Shown: positions 1-5,793 of the stretch, one piece after another
Layout of the letters: each line of letters opens with the position of its first letter
Position numbering within the stretch: the first letter of the stretch is position 1
From: an uncultured Clostridia bacterium
GTDB taxonomy: Bacteria; Bacillota; Clostridia; TANB77; CAG-508
NCBI GenBank assembly: GCA_934179885.1
Contig: CAKPQY010000049.1
Span: 1-6,031, forward strand
Length of the DNA: 6,031 nt
Direction of reading: 5' to 3'
Made by a program: the position numbers and the translations under genes
Notes under the pieces: model-generated
What the model was told of the DNA's origin: nothing
What the model saw: only the letters and a program-made list of their open reading frames with translations
Databases searched by the model: none

Positions 1-1299
1 AGTATAACTTCCAAGCCATCCAAGGTCAACAGTTCCAGTTGAACCTCCTCTGTGTTTAGCAATAATTACTTCAGCTATATTTTTCTTTTCACTATCTTCA
101 TTATAATAATCATCTCTATATAAAAACATAACAATATCAGCATCTTGCTCTATTGCTCCAGATTCACGCAAATCTGAAAGCATAGGTCTATGGTCTGGTC
201 TTTGTTCAACAGCTCTAGATAATTGTGAAAGTGCTATAACTGGAACATTTAATTCTTTTGCTAGTATTTTTAAAGACCTACTTATTTCTGATATTTCTTG
301 TTCACGGCTTGAATTCCTTTTATTACTTCCTTGTACTAATTGCAAATAGTCTATTACAACTAGTCCTATATTTTTTTCTAATTTTAATTTTCTACATTTA
401 GCTCTTATTTCCATAACAGAAATACCTGGTGTATCATCAATATATATTCCAGTTTCTGAAAGTGGTCCTATTGCTTCAGCAAGTTTTGTCCAGTCTTCAT
501 CTTCTAATTTTCCTGTTCTTACTTTATTGCTGTCAACCATTGCTTCACTACATAAAATTCTGTTTACCATTTGTTCTTTTGACATTTCTAAGCTAAATAT
601 TGCAACTGGAGTATTTCCTCTTAAAGCTGCATTTGTTGCTATATTCAAAGCAAATGCTGATTTACCCATTGCAGGTCTTGCAGCTATTAATATAAGTTCT
701 GAACCATGTAGACCTGCTGTTCTATAATCTAAATCTGCAAATCCTGTTGGAACACCTGTAATATGTTGTTTTCTGTTATATAATTCTTCTAATTGTGTAA
801 AGCTTTCTACTAAAACATCCTTTATGGGAGTATATCCTTTTTGATTTTTATCCTGCATTAAATTAAAGATTTTCTTTTCTGCGCCTTCCATAATATCTTC
901 AACTTCTTCAGTTGGATCATATCCTAATTCTATTATTTCGTTTGCAGTTTTAATTAGATTTCTTAATACAGATTTTTCTTCTACAATTTTTATATATTTT
1001 GTGGCATTTGCAGTAGTAGGAACTTTTTCAGGCAATTCAGCTAAATATTCAAATCCTCCAACTTGCTCAAATTTTCCCATTGATTCTAATTCTGATTTAA
1101 CAGTAATTAAATCAATTGGTTCTGCTCTATTATATAAGTTTAACATTGCAGAATAAATAATTCTGTTATCTTCTCTATAAAAATCTTCTTCTTTTAAAAT
1201 TTCTATACTATTAGATACCGCATCTTTATCTGTAAGCATACTTCCTATTACTGCTTGCTCTGCTTCTATATCATGTGGTGGCACTTTTCCTATATCCAT
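1..1299 (-). CDS. dnaB: Replicative DNA helicase DnaB, C-terminus cut by window edge
   Basis: Hexameric helicase that unwinds DNA at the replication fork (called DnaC in Bacillus). I read 433 residues in one unbroken frame, and the family is usually about 440-450, so only the last ten or so residues lie outside the window. The N-terminal DnaB domain covers roughly residues 8-110 (start MDIGKVPPHDIEAEQAVIGS). The RecA-like ATPase domain starts near 180. Visible motifs are Walker A ARPAMGKS with Lys213, the catalytic-Glu motif FSLEMS (Glu238), Walker B VVIDYLQL (Asp317), SREQEISEISRSLK (332-344), DLRESGAIEQDAD (377-389), and AKHRGG with the likely arginine finger Arg417. No intein interrupts the Walker A or later motifs. 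The start at 1299 is chosen because the family N-terminus fits and AGGGGG lies seven bases upstream. It is the last visible gene of the gdpP-rplI-dnaB series, 47 bp after rplI. Identity is close to certain. Confidence 0.97.
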   Translation of the reverse strand, partial: MDIGKVPPHDIEAEQAVIGSMLTDKDAVSNSIEILKEEDFYREDNRIIYSAMLNLYNRAEPIDLITVKSELESMGKFEQVGGFEYLAELPEKVPTTANATKYIKIVEEKSVLRNLIKTANEIIELGYDPTEEVEDIMEGAEKKIFNLMQDKNQKGYTPIKDVLVESFTQLEELYNRKQHITGVPTGFADLDYRTAGLHGSELILIAARPAMGKSAFALNIATNAALRGNTPVAIFSLEMSKEQMVNRILCSEAMVDSNKVRTGKLEDEDWTKLAEAIGPLSETGIYIDDTPGISVMEIRAKCRKLKLEKNIGLVVIDYLQLVQGSNKRNSSREQEISEISRSLKILAKELNVPVIALSQLSRAVEQRPDHRPMLSDLRESGAIEQDADIVMFLYRDDYYNEDSEKKNIAEVIIAKHRGGSTGTVDLGWLGSYT

Positions 1300-1306
1300 T
1301 ACTATT

Positions 1307-1312
1307 CCCCCT
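1307..1312 (-). promoter_or_regulatory. Ribosome binding site of dnaB
   Basis: On the minus strand AGGGGG precedes the dnaB ATG by seven bases. It lies only a few bases after the foot of the hairpin at 1316-1346, so folding of that hairpin is close enough to influence ribosome access. That influence is inference. Confidence 0.75.
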
Positions 1313-1315
1313 GTT

Positions 1316-1346
1316 TAGGTCAAAAGGGACGCCCTTTTTTGACCCA
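1316..1346 (-). repeat. Palindromic hairpin element, copy 1 (rplI-dnaB gap)
   Basis: Plus-strand arms GGTCAAAAGGG (1318-1328) and CCCTTTTTTGACC (1332-1344) pair over 11 bp around an ACG loop, with two extra T as a bulge. In the minus-strand RNA a G-U wobble and one A-U pair extend the foot to 1316 and 1346. The element starts directly after the rplI stop codon (1347-1349) and fills most of the gap to dnaB. No T-tract follows it in the direction of transcription, so it does not look like a standard intrinsic terminator. The same sequence recurs at 1831-1869. It may be a dispersed intergenic palindrome, an mRNA-processing or stability element, or a partial attenuator. Confidence 0.8.
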
Positions 1347-1793
1347 TTATTCTGAAATCACATCTACTTTAACTTTTCCAATTACGCCTTCAAATAATTT
1401 TATCTCAACACTAAATGTTCCTAATGTTTTTATAGTATCTTTTAAATCTATTTTCTTTTTATCAACTTTTATTTGATATTGCTTGTCCAAATTTTCAGCT
1501 ATTTCTTTTGAAGAAACTCCACCAAATATCTTTCCATTTGCTCCAGCTTTTACTTTGATTTTTACTAGAATCTTTGATAATCTATCTGCTATTTTTTCTG
1601 CTTCTTCTCTTTCCTGTGATTTTTTAAATGCCTTTGAATCTTGTTTTGCTTTTAATTTACTCATATTTTCTGCATTTGCTTCTGCTGCCAAATTTTTAGG
1701 GAATAAAAAGTTTCTTGCATATCCATCTGATGCATTTATTACTTCATCTTTTTTTCCTACTCCTTTTATATCTGCTTTTAATATTACCTTCAT
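1347..1793 (-). CDS. rplI: Large-subunit ribosomal protein L9 (bL9)
   Basis: L9 binds 23S rRNA at the base of the L1 stalk and helps maintain reading-frame fidelity. The product is 148 residues, the usual length for the family. The N-terminal rRNA-binding domain shows MKVILKADIKGVGKKDEV and DGYARNFLFPKNLA (residues 1-36). A long charged helix (about 40-75) links it to the C-terminal domain with GKIFGGVSSKEIAENL (87-102). I chose ATG at 1793 rather than the upstream in-frame GTG at 1802: the protein then begins with the canonical MKVIL, and the GTG overlaps the Shine-Dalgarno GAGGTG, which is correctly spaced for the ATG. It lies between gdpP and dnaB as in Bacillus and many clostridia and is probably cotranscribed with them. 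Both flanking gaps carry the same hairpin element. Confidence 0.97.
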   Translation of the reverse strand: MKVILKADIKGVGKKDEVINASDGYARNFLFPKNLAAEANAENMSKLKAKQDSKAFKKSQEREEAEKIADRLSKILVKIKVKAGANGKIFGGVSSKEIAENLDKQYQIKVDKKKIDLKDTIKTLGTFSVEIKLFEGVIGKVKVDVISE

Positions 1794-1830
1794 TAAAATC
1801 ACCTCATTATTTATAAAACAAATTTTGTAA

Positions 1831-1869
1831 TAATTGGGTCAAAAAGGAGTATCCCTTTTGACCCAATTA
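1831..1869 (-). repeat. Palindromic hairpin element, copy 2 (gdpP-rplI junction)
   Basis: Arms 1831-1847 and 1853-1869 pair over 17 positions with one A-C mismatch on the plus strand (1845/1855) and a five-base loop. In the minus-strand RNA that mismatch becomes a G-U wobble, so the transcript forms an unbroken 17-bp stem. The core GGGTCAAAAGG/CCTTTTTGACCC matches copy 1 at 1316-1346. The gdpP stop codon (1867-1869) is inside the 5' arm of the stem. No T-tract follows, so a simple rho-independent terminator is unlikely. Whether it is a mobile palindrome or has a role in differential expression of gdpP and rplI cannot be decided from the sequence. Confidence 0.85.
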
Positions 1870-3885
1870 ATTTTCAATTTCTGTGAAATATTCATTAATT
1901 CTAATAATTAATTCTTGTTTAGCTTCTTCCATAGTCATACCTTCTACTTGAGCGCCAGCTAACGTTATATGTCCGCCACCACCCAATTTTTCTAATATAA
2001 CTTGAACATTTATATCTCCAATAGAACGTCCACTAATACAAATCTTATCACCAGTATCACCTAAAACAAATGATGCTGTAACATCACTTATTGTAAGCAA
2101 TTCATCAGCAGCTTTAGCACATAACACACTAATATCCTTAGATTTTTTGTCTTCACATAAAGCTATTGCAATAGAATCATTAACAATTTCTGCATTTTTT
2201 ACAATGTCAGCAATTTTATTAAATGACTTTAAATCACTTTGGAACCATTTTTTTACCTTTATGATGTCTACTCCACATTTACGTAAATATGCTGCTGCTT
2301 CAAAAGTTCTTACCCCTGTCTTAAATGTAAAGCTCTTTGTATCCATCATTATTCCAGCATATAAAGCTTCCGCTTCTATTTTCTTTAATTCTACATTTAC
2401 TTCAGCATATTGTAATAATTCTGTTACAAGTTCTGCTGCAGATGATGCATATACTTCTTGGAATGTTAATGTTGCATTTTCTATATAATCTGCACTTCTT
2501 CTATGATGGTCTATTATTACTATTTTATTTGCTTTTTTTAATACTTCTTCTGATTCAACATAATTTGTTTTGTGAGTATCAACAACTACCAATAATGTAT
2601 CATCATCAATATTTTCTTCAGCCACTTCTTTGCTAATTATGACATCTTCATATTCTGGTTCTTCTAACAAACTTTCTCTAAAACTTTGTAATGTTGGTCT
2701 ATCACTTGTAATAATATATGCATTTTTATTTAAGCTTCTTGCTAGTCTATAAATTCCTATGGCTGAACCCATTGCATCTATATCTGGGTTACTATTACCC
2801 ATAACCATTACTTTACTAGATTCTGTTATAAGATTTTCTAAAGCATGCGCAACAACTCTTGCTTTTACTTTTGTCCTTTTCTCTACTTCTTGAGTTCTTC
2901 CACCAAAGAACTTGTATATATCATTTTGTCTAATAACAGCTTGGTCTCCACCTCTACCTAGTACAATATCCATTGCTGTTTGAGCTGATTTATATTTGTC
3001 TTTATCTACTTCTCCTTCATTAGAAATAGCAATACTTAAAGTAAATTGTACTTTTTGTTTTGGGTCTAATTCTTTTATTTTATCTAATATACTGAATTTG
3101 TCTTCTTTTATTGTTTCTAAATACTTTTGTTCAAAAATATATACATATCTATCTCTATCTGATTTTATTAGAATTCCATTTGTTTCGTTTGCCCATTCAT
3201 ATATTTCCTTGTCTATTTCTGCTATATATTGAGCTTTTTCTTCACTTTCTAGCATTTGCATATTTTCTTCATAATTGTCTATCATAATAATTCCAACACA
3301 TGATTTAGAATCATTATACTCTTTTTGTAATTTTACATTTTCTGTTTCATCAATAAAATATAGAATTACCATATATTCTTCTTTGTTATTTTTAGAATAC
3401 CTTTTTGAGTTGACAAATTTACCAACTACTCTATATTGCCTCTTATTAACTTGAATATTTTTTAATATTGATTTGTCATTTTCATTTTTCTTATTTTGTA
3501 TTTCTTCTTTTAAATCAAATATCATATCATTTACAAAAGTGTTTATATCAATATCTTCAAACTCAGATGCAAATTTTGCACTTTTCCATACAACATTTCC
3601 ATCTGTCTCTAATATTATAAGTGGAAATGGTGAATTTATTAAACTTGTCTTTGCTGCTGAATCTACTGTTAATGTTAAATCTTGTAGTGTTTCTGATATT
3701 TCACTTTTTCTTTTGTTATTAGCAAAATATGTATATGACATTACTAATATAAATAATATAATTGATGGTATTATAAGATTTGTGTTTTGCCAACATATTG
3801 CCAATAATAAAATAAATATTATTACTAAATATATTTTTGTTCTTGATACTAAATTATCAAAAATTTTTTTATTACTTGCTTGCAT
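1867..3885 (-). CDS. gdpP: Cyclic-di-AMP phosphodiesterase GdpP (YybT-like), DHH/DHHA1
   Basis: Membrane-bound enzyme that hydrolyses c-di-AMP, a messenger controlling potassium and osmotic balance and cell-wall homeostasis. At 672 residues it has the family's length and architecture: two membrane segments (about 16-32 and 37-54), a PAS-like domain (about 80-185), a degenerate GGDEF domain (about 193-320) ending in the family signature LGRGGDQAVI and FFGGRTQEVEKRTKVKAR, a DHH domain (about 355-520) and DHHA1 (about 590-665, with GRSIGDINVQVILEKLGGGGH). DHH motifs seen are PDID (367-370), VVVDTHK (433-439), IIDHH (457-461) and MMDTKSF (513-519). Motif I reads MGNSNPDID, with Asn364 where the family has the metal-binding His (see findings). 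The start is set by AAAGGAGA seven bases upstream of ATG. It follows its own strong promoter and probably leads the rplI-dnaB unit. Function is near-certain by family; activity is less certain because of Asn364. Confidence 0.95.
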   Translation of the reverse strand: MQASNKKIFDNLVSRTKIYLVIIFILLLAICWQNTNLIIPSIILFILVMSYTYFANNKRKSEISETLQDLTLTVDSAAKTSLINSPFPLIILETDGNVVWKSAKFASEFEDIDINTFVNDMIFDLKEEIQNKKNENDKSILKNIQVNKRQYRVVGKFVNSKRYSKNNKEEYMVILYFIDETENVKLQKEYNDSKSCVGIIMIDNYEENMQMLESEEKAQYIAEIDKEIYEWANETNGILIKSDRDRYVYIFEQKYLETIKEDKFSILDKIKELDPKQKVQFTLSIAISNEGEVDKDKYKSAQTAMDIVLGRGGDQAVIRQNDIYKFFGGRTQEVEKRTKVKARVVAHALENLITESSKVMVMGNSNPDIDAMGSAIGIYRLARSLNKNAYIITSDRPTLQSFRESLLEEPEYEDVIISKEVAEENIDDDTLLVVVDTHKTNYVESEEVLKKANKIVIIDHHRRSADYIENATLTFQEVYASSAAELVTELLQYAEVNVELKKIEAEALYAGIMMDTKSFTFKTGVRTFEAAAYLRKCGVDIIKVKKWFQSDLKSFNKIADIVKNAEIVNDSIAIALCEDKKSKDISVLCAKAADELLTISDVTASFVLGDTGDKICISGRSIGDINVQVILEKLGGGGHITLAGAQVEGMTMEEAKQELIIRINEYFTEIEN

Positions 3886-3908
3886 AAATATCTCCTTTTA
3901 CATACTCT

Positions 3909-3937
3909 ATTTTACTTCTAAATAGGATATTTGTCAA
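3909..3937 (-). promoter_or_regulatory. Sigma-A type promoter of gdpP (gdpP-rplI-dnaB unit)
   Basis: On the minus strand the -35 box TTGACA (3932-3937) is a perfect match to consensus. It is separated by exactly 17 bases from the -10 box TAAAAT (3909-3914, five of six). Transcription would start near 3901-3903, giving a leader of only about 16-18 bases before the gdpP ATG and leaving no room for a riboswitch. This is the best promoter in the window and probably drives gdpP, rplI and dnaB. Confidence 0.85.
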
Positions 3938-3942
3938 GAAAA

Positions 3943-3968
3943 ATGGATACTTTGCGCCAGAAAGGGAA
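3943..3968 (-). other. GC-richer intergenic patch between feoA and gdpP
   Basis: The minus strand reads CCCTTTCTGGCGCAAAG and then TATCC, followed by ATTTTTC. CTTT and AAAG can pair in a short four-base stem around CTGGCGC, and a weak T-run follows. It could be a poor terminator for feoA or a decayed palindromic repeat. GGCGC is conspicuous in this AT-rich context. It ends a few bases before the gdpP -35 box. Function is unknown. Confidence 0.3.
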
Positions 3969-3973
3969 TTTTT

Positions 3974-4210
3974 TTATTTGTAAATTTTTATATTTTTAGC
4001 ATCTTCTTTTCTTATAGCAATAATTGTTCCCCTTACTTCAAATGCCCTTGGATCTTTTGATGGGCTTACTAACACAGGCATAATCTTTGTCCCTTTTACT
4101 AGTCCCAAGTCTAATAGTCTTCTCTTTATATTTTCTCCACATTTTATTTCACTAATAATTCCATTTTTATTTAATGGTAATTGACTTAAATTTGTTACTT
4201 CTGTATCCAT
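3974..4210 (-). CDS. FeoA-domain protein (ferrous iron transport protein A family)
   Basis: A 78-residue protein with the complete FeoA fold, a small SH3-like beta barrel. The signatures are IKRRLLDLGLVKGTKI (28-43) and, after a short loop, DPRAFEVRGTIIAIRKEDAKNI (53-74), matching the usual RRLLDLGL-G and DP-VRG-IALR-DA pattern. FeoA proteins are cytosolic partners or regulators of the FeoB ferrous iron permease. Here no feoB lies downstream (gdpP follows after 88 bp) or upstream (an unknown gene), so this may be an orphan FeoA acting with a FeoB encoded elsewhere, or serving another role. Start at 4210 is supported by TTGGAGG seven bases upstream. The gene is separated from gdpP by that gene's own promoter. 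Family assignment is firm; a role in iron uptake is only inferred, so I give no symbol. Confidence 0.88.
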   Translation of the reverse strand: MDTEVTNLSQLPLNKNGIISEIKCGENIKRRLLDLGLVKGTKIMPVLVSPSKDPRAFEVRGTIIAIRKEDAKNIKIYK

Positions 4211-4240
4211 ATGTAATCCTCCAAAATATTATTCTATTAT

Positions 4241-4271
4241 ATTATATTTTGTCGAATTATAAATGTTACAA
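4241..4271 (-). promoter_or_regulatory. Possible promoter of feoA
   Basis: On the minus strand TTGTAA (4266-4271) is followed after 19 bases by TATAAT (4241-4246), with a second overlapping TATAAT at 4236-4241. The -10 match is perfect but this stretch is so AT-rich that such hexamers arise by chance, and the spacing is longer than ideal. No clear Fur box is seen. Confidence 0.35.
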
Positions 4272-4272
4272 T

Positions 4273-4300
4273 GTCCCACTGTGGACGGTTCTTTTTGGGA
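4273..4300. repeat. Short intergenic palindrome with GGACGGTTCTTTTTG core
   Basis: Arms TCCCA (4274-4278) and TGGGA (4296-4300) enclose GTGGACGGTTCTTTT. GTCC (4273-4276) can alternatively pair with GGAC (4283-4286). From memory, sequences with GGGACGGTTCTTTTTGTCCC are common intergenic palindromes in clostridial genomes, and this looks like a decayed copy. It begins four bases after the stop codon of the upstream acidic-protein gene on the minus strand. No T-tract follows it, so it is a poor intrinsic terminator. Confidence 0.45.
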
Positions 4301-4303
4301 TAT

Positions 4304-5713
4304 TTACAATTTATGCTCTCTATCGAAAATTTCCGCATCTTGGTTCATTTCTTGCTTTACACTTTCTATAATTTGGTCCGTTGAAAATTTATCTTTATTT
4401 TCTTTCAATTCTCTTAATAGCTTGTCTTTAACTTCATTTTCTGTAAAAACTTCTTTTATTTTTTCTTCGCCATCACCATTCTCATAATTTAATATATCTT
4501 GTACATAATAATCTATATCTATATGTTCATGTGTCCCTGTGTTCTCTTCTCCATCAAAATCTTTTACATTATCTGGTTCACAGCCATTTTCAGTATGTTC
4601 TTCTATTTCATTTTGTACATTTTCCTTTTGATATATTCCTTTATTTCTATTCATTACTTCTCTAGTTTCTATTGGAATAATTGGAGTTTGAGATGTTTCA
4701 ATTTGAATACCAACATTTTCATTTTCTTCTCGTGTTTTTTGGTATAAAAACATATCAACATACCCTTGATTATTTTCACACCCAATACTCATGCCATTAG
4801 ATTTTCTAGTATATATTGATAAATCTTCATTATCTCTTGTAGCAGTACTATTTGCTCTTATTTTTGTTGTTTCTCTACTTGCATTATTTCCAACTGATTT
4901 ATCCATTTCGAATTCATCGTTTAATACTCTAGCTTCTCCATCTTTTGTCATACCAACTAATGAGTATGTCGTATTGTTTCTTTTAGTACCTGATGTAATA
5001 TCATCCACTTTGTCAGAATATATGACATATAAACTATCATATTCTTCTAAATCTAGCCTTTTTCCTAAAGTCTCTTTTCCATCTACTTTTTTATTAAAAT
5101 CAGCTTTTTGAATTCCATTTACTTTTATTTTTTCTGCTTGTTTTTTTGATAAATCATTTTCATCTTTATCTTCATGTTCTTCTTTTTCTTCTTTTAGTTT
5201 TTCAATTTCAGATTTATCCATTTCTTCTAACATTTTTTGAACTTCTTCTTCTGAAACTTTTCTACCTAAATGTGCTGTTAATACTTCTGATAATTCTTTT
5301 CTTTGTAAATTATTCATAGAATTATTTTCTATTTCTTGTTCAGTTGTTTTATCTAACAAATCATTTATAGCTTGCATTTTATCTGGTTCAGAATTCTCAA
5401 ATGTAGGATTAAATAATATTTCGCCATCGCCTATAGTTCCACCTATACATTTATCACCTAAATAATAACTTTTTTGTTCTGTTGTTCTTTCTTTTCCTTC
5501 TTCATCTATTTCTTTAATCCCTATATCTACTATAAAAAAATTTTCTGGAATTGGTTTTCCGTTAATCTTATCTTGCCATATAACTTCACCAACATATTTT
5601 ATGTCCTTTATTTCTATTTTTTTATTTTCTGTTTGTTTTTGAGTCAATTCATTTTCTATTGTATCTTTAAAACTTTCTTCGATTTTTAAAACTTCTTTTT
5701 CTTTTTGGTTCAT
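4304..5713 (-). CDS. Acidic 469-residue protein of unknown function
   Basis: I do not recognise this family. I count about 112 Asp/Glu against about 68 Lys/Arg, so the protein is strongly acidic. There is no signal peptide, membrane segment or LPXTG-type sorting motif, which suggests a cytosolic protein. Four parts can be told apart: a beta-rich N-terminal region (about 36-105, including YVGEVIWQDKINGKPIP and YYLGDKCIGGTIGDGEILF); a charged helical, probably coiled-coil linker (about 133-197) rich in Glu and Lys; a mixed region (about 200-350, with DSLYVIYSDKVDDI, YSLVGMTKDGEARVLNDEF and TPIIPIETREVMNRNKGIYQ); and an acidic helical C-terminus (about 363-469). Only three cysteines (89, 312, 378) are present, and there is no zinc-finger spacing or catalytic motif that I can name. 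Start at 5713 is set by GGAGG seven bases upstream. Its long intact frame, good ribosome site and preceding promoter argue that it is a real, expressed gene. It appears monocistronic. Confidence 0.85.
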   Translation of the reverse strand: MNQKEKEVLKIEESFKDTIENELTQKQTENKKIEIKDIKYVGEVIWQDKINGKPIPENFFIVDIGIKEIDEEGKERTTEQKSYYLGDKCIGGTIGDGEILFNPTFENSEPDKMQAINDLLDKTTEQEIENNSMNNLQRKELSEVLTAHLGRKVSEEEVQKMLEEMDKSEIEKLKEEKEEHEDKDENDLSKKQAEKIKVNGIQKADFNKKVDGKETLGKRLDLEEYDSLYVIYSDKVDDITSGTKRNNTTYSLVGMTKDGEARVLNDEFEMDKSVGNNASRETTKIRANSTATRDNEDLSIYTRKSNGMSIGCENNQGYVDMFLYQKTREENENVGIQIETSQTPIIPIETREVMNRNKGIYQKENVQNEIEEHTENGCEPDNVKDFDGEENTGTHEHIDIDYYVQDILNYENGDGEEKIKEVFTENEVKDKLLRELKENKDKFSTDQIIESVKQEMNQDAEIFDREHKL

Positions 5714-5746
5714 AAGAATACCTCCATGTTTAAATTTTATAATCTA

Positions 5747-5775
5747 ATTTTACCACAAAAATGAATTTTTTTACA
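5747..5775 (-). promoter_or_regulatory. Probable extended -10 promoter of the acidic-protein gene
   Basis: On the minus strand TAAAAT (5747-5752) is directly preceded by TGG (5753-5755), giving an extended -10 of the TGn type. A weak -35 TGTAAA (5770-5775, three of six matches) lies 17 bases upstream. The Shine-Dalgarno GGAGG and the ATG at 5713 follow at a normal distance. Confidence 0.45.
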
Positions 5776-5793
5776 GTGTTTTGATGAAAATTT

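Noticed and set aside
637..663. Intein or insertion in dnaB at the Walker A motif, a frequent intein site
   Set aside because: The motif ARPAMGKS is uninterrupted and spacing between all DnaB motifs is normal.
1316..1346. Rho-independent terminator after rplI
   Set aside because: The stem is good but is followed by TAAACAGGGGG rather than a T-tract, and dnaB has no promoter of its own in the gap.
1794..1802. Upstream GTG start for rplI adding three residues
   Set aside because: The GTG is part of the Shine-Dalgarno GAGGTG; the ATG at 1793 gives the canonical MKVIL start and 148-residue length.
1483..1830. 115-codon open frame on the plus strand over rplI
   Set aside because: Antisense shadow of a clear ribosomal protein gene; Phe/Ser-rich composition is typical of the reverse complement of Lys/Glu-rich coding sequence.
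1794..1866. Internal promoter before rplI using TTGACC from the hairpin arm
   Set aside because: The nearest TATA-like box (TATAAA) would be 21 bases away and the alternatives at 17-19 bases match poorly; TTGACC is explained by the palindrome.
3886..3908. c-di-AMP (ydaO-type) riboswitch before gdpP
   Set aside because: The predicted leader is under 20 bases, far too short for the aptamer.
3473..3925. 150-codon open frame on the plus strand
   Set aside because: Lies antisense to the start of gdpP, has no family resemblance and no ribosome site that stands out; the low GC content and the coding bias of gdpP explain it.
4223..4250. Fur-box-like AT-rich near-palindrome upstream of feoA
   Set aside because: Symmetry comes only from A/T runs; it lacks the GATAATGATTATC pattern, so binding cannot be supported.
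4499..5689. Several plus-strand frames over the acidic-protein gene with membrane-like Phe/Ile/Tyr runs
   Set aside because: They mirror Glu/Lys/Asn-rich codons on the minus strand. The minus-strand frame is unbroken over 469 codons and has a GGAGG site and a promoter.
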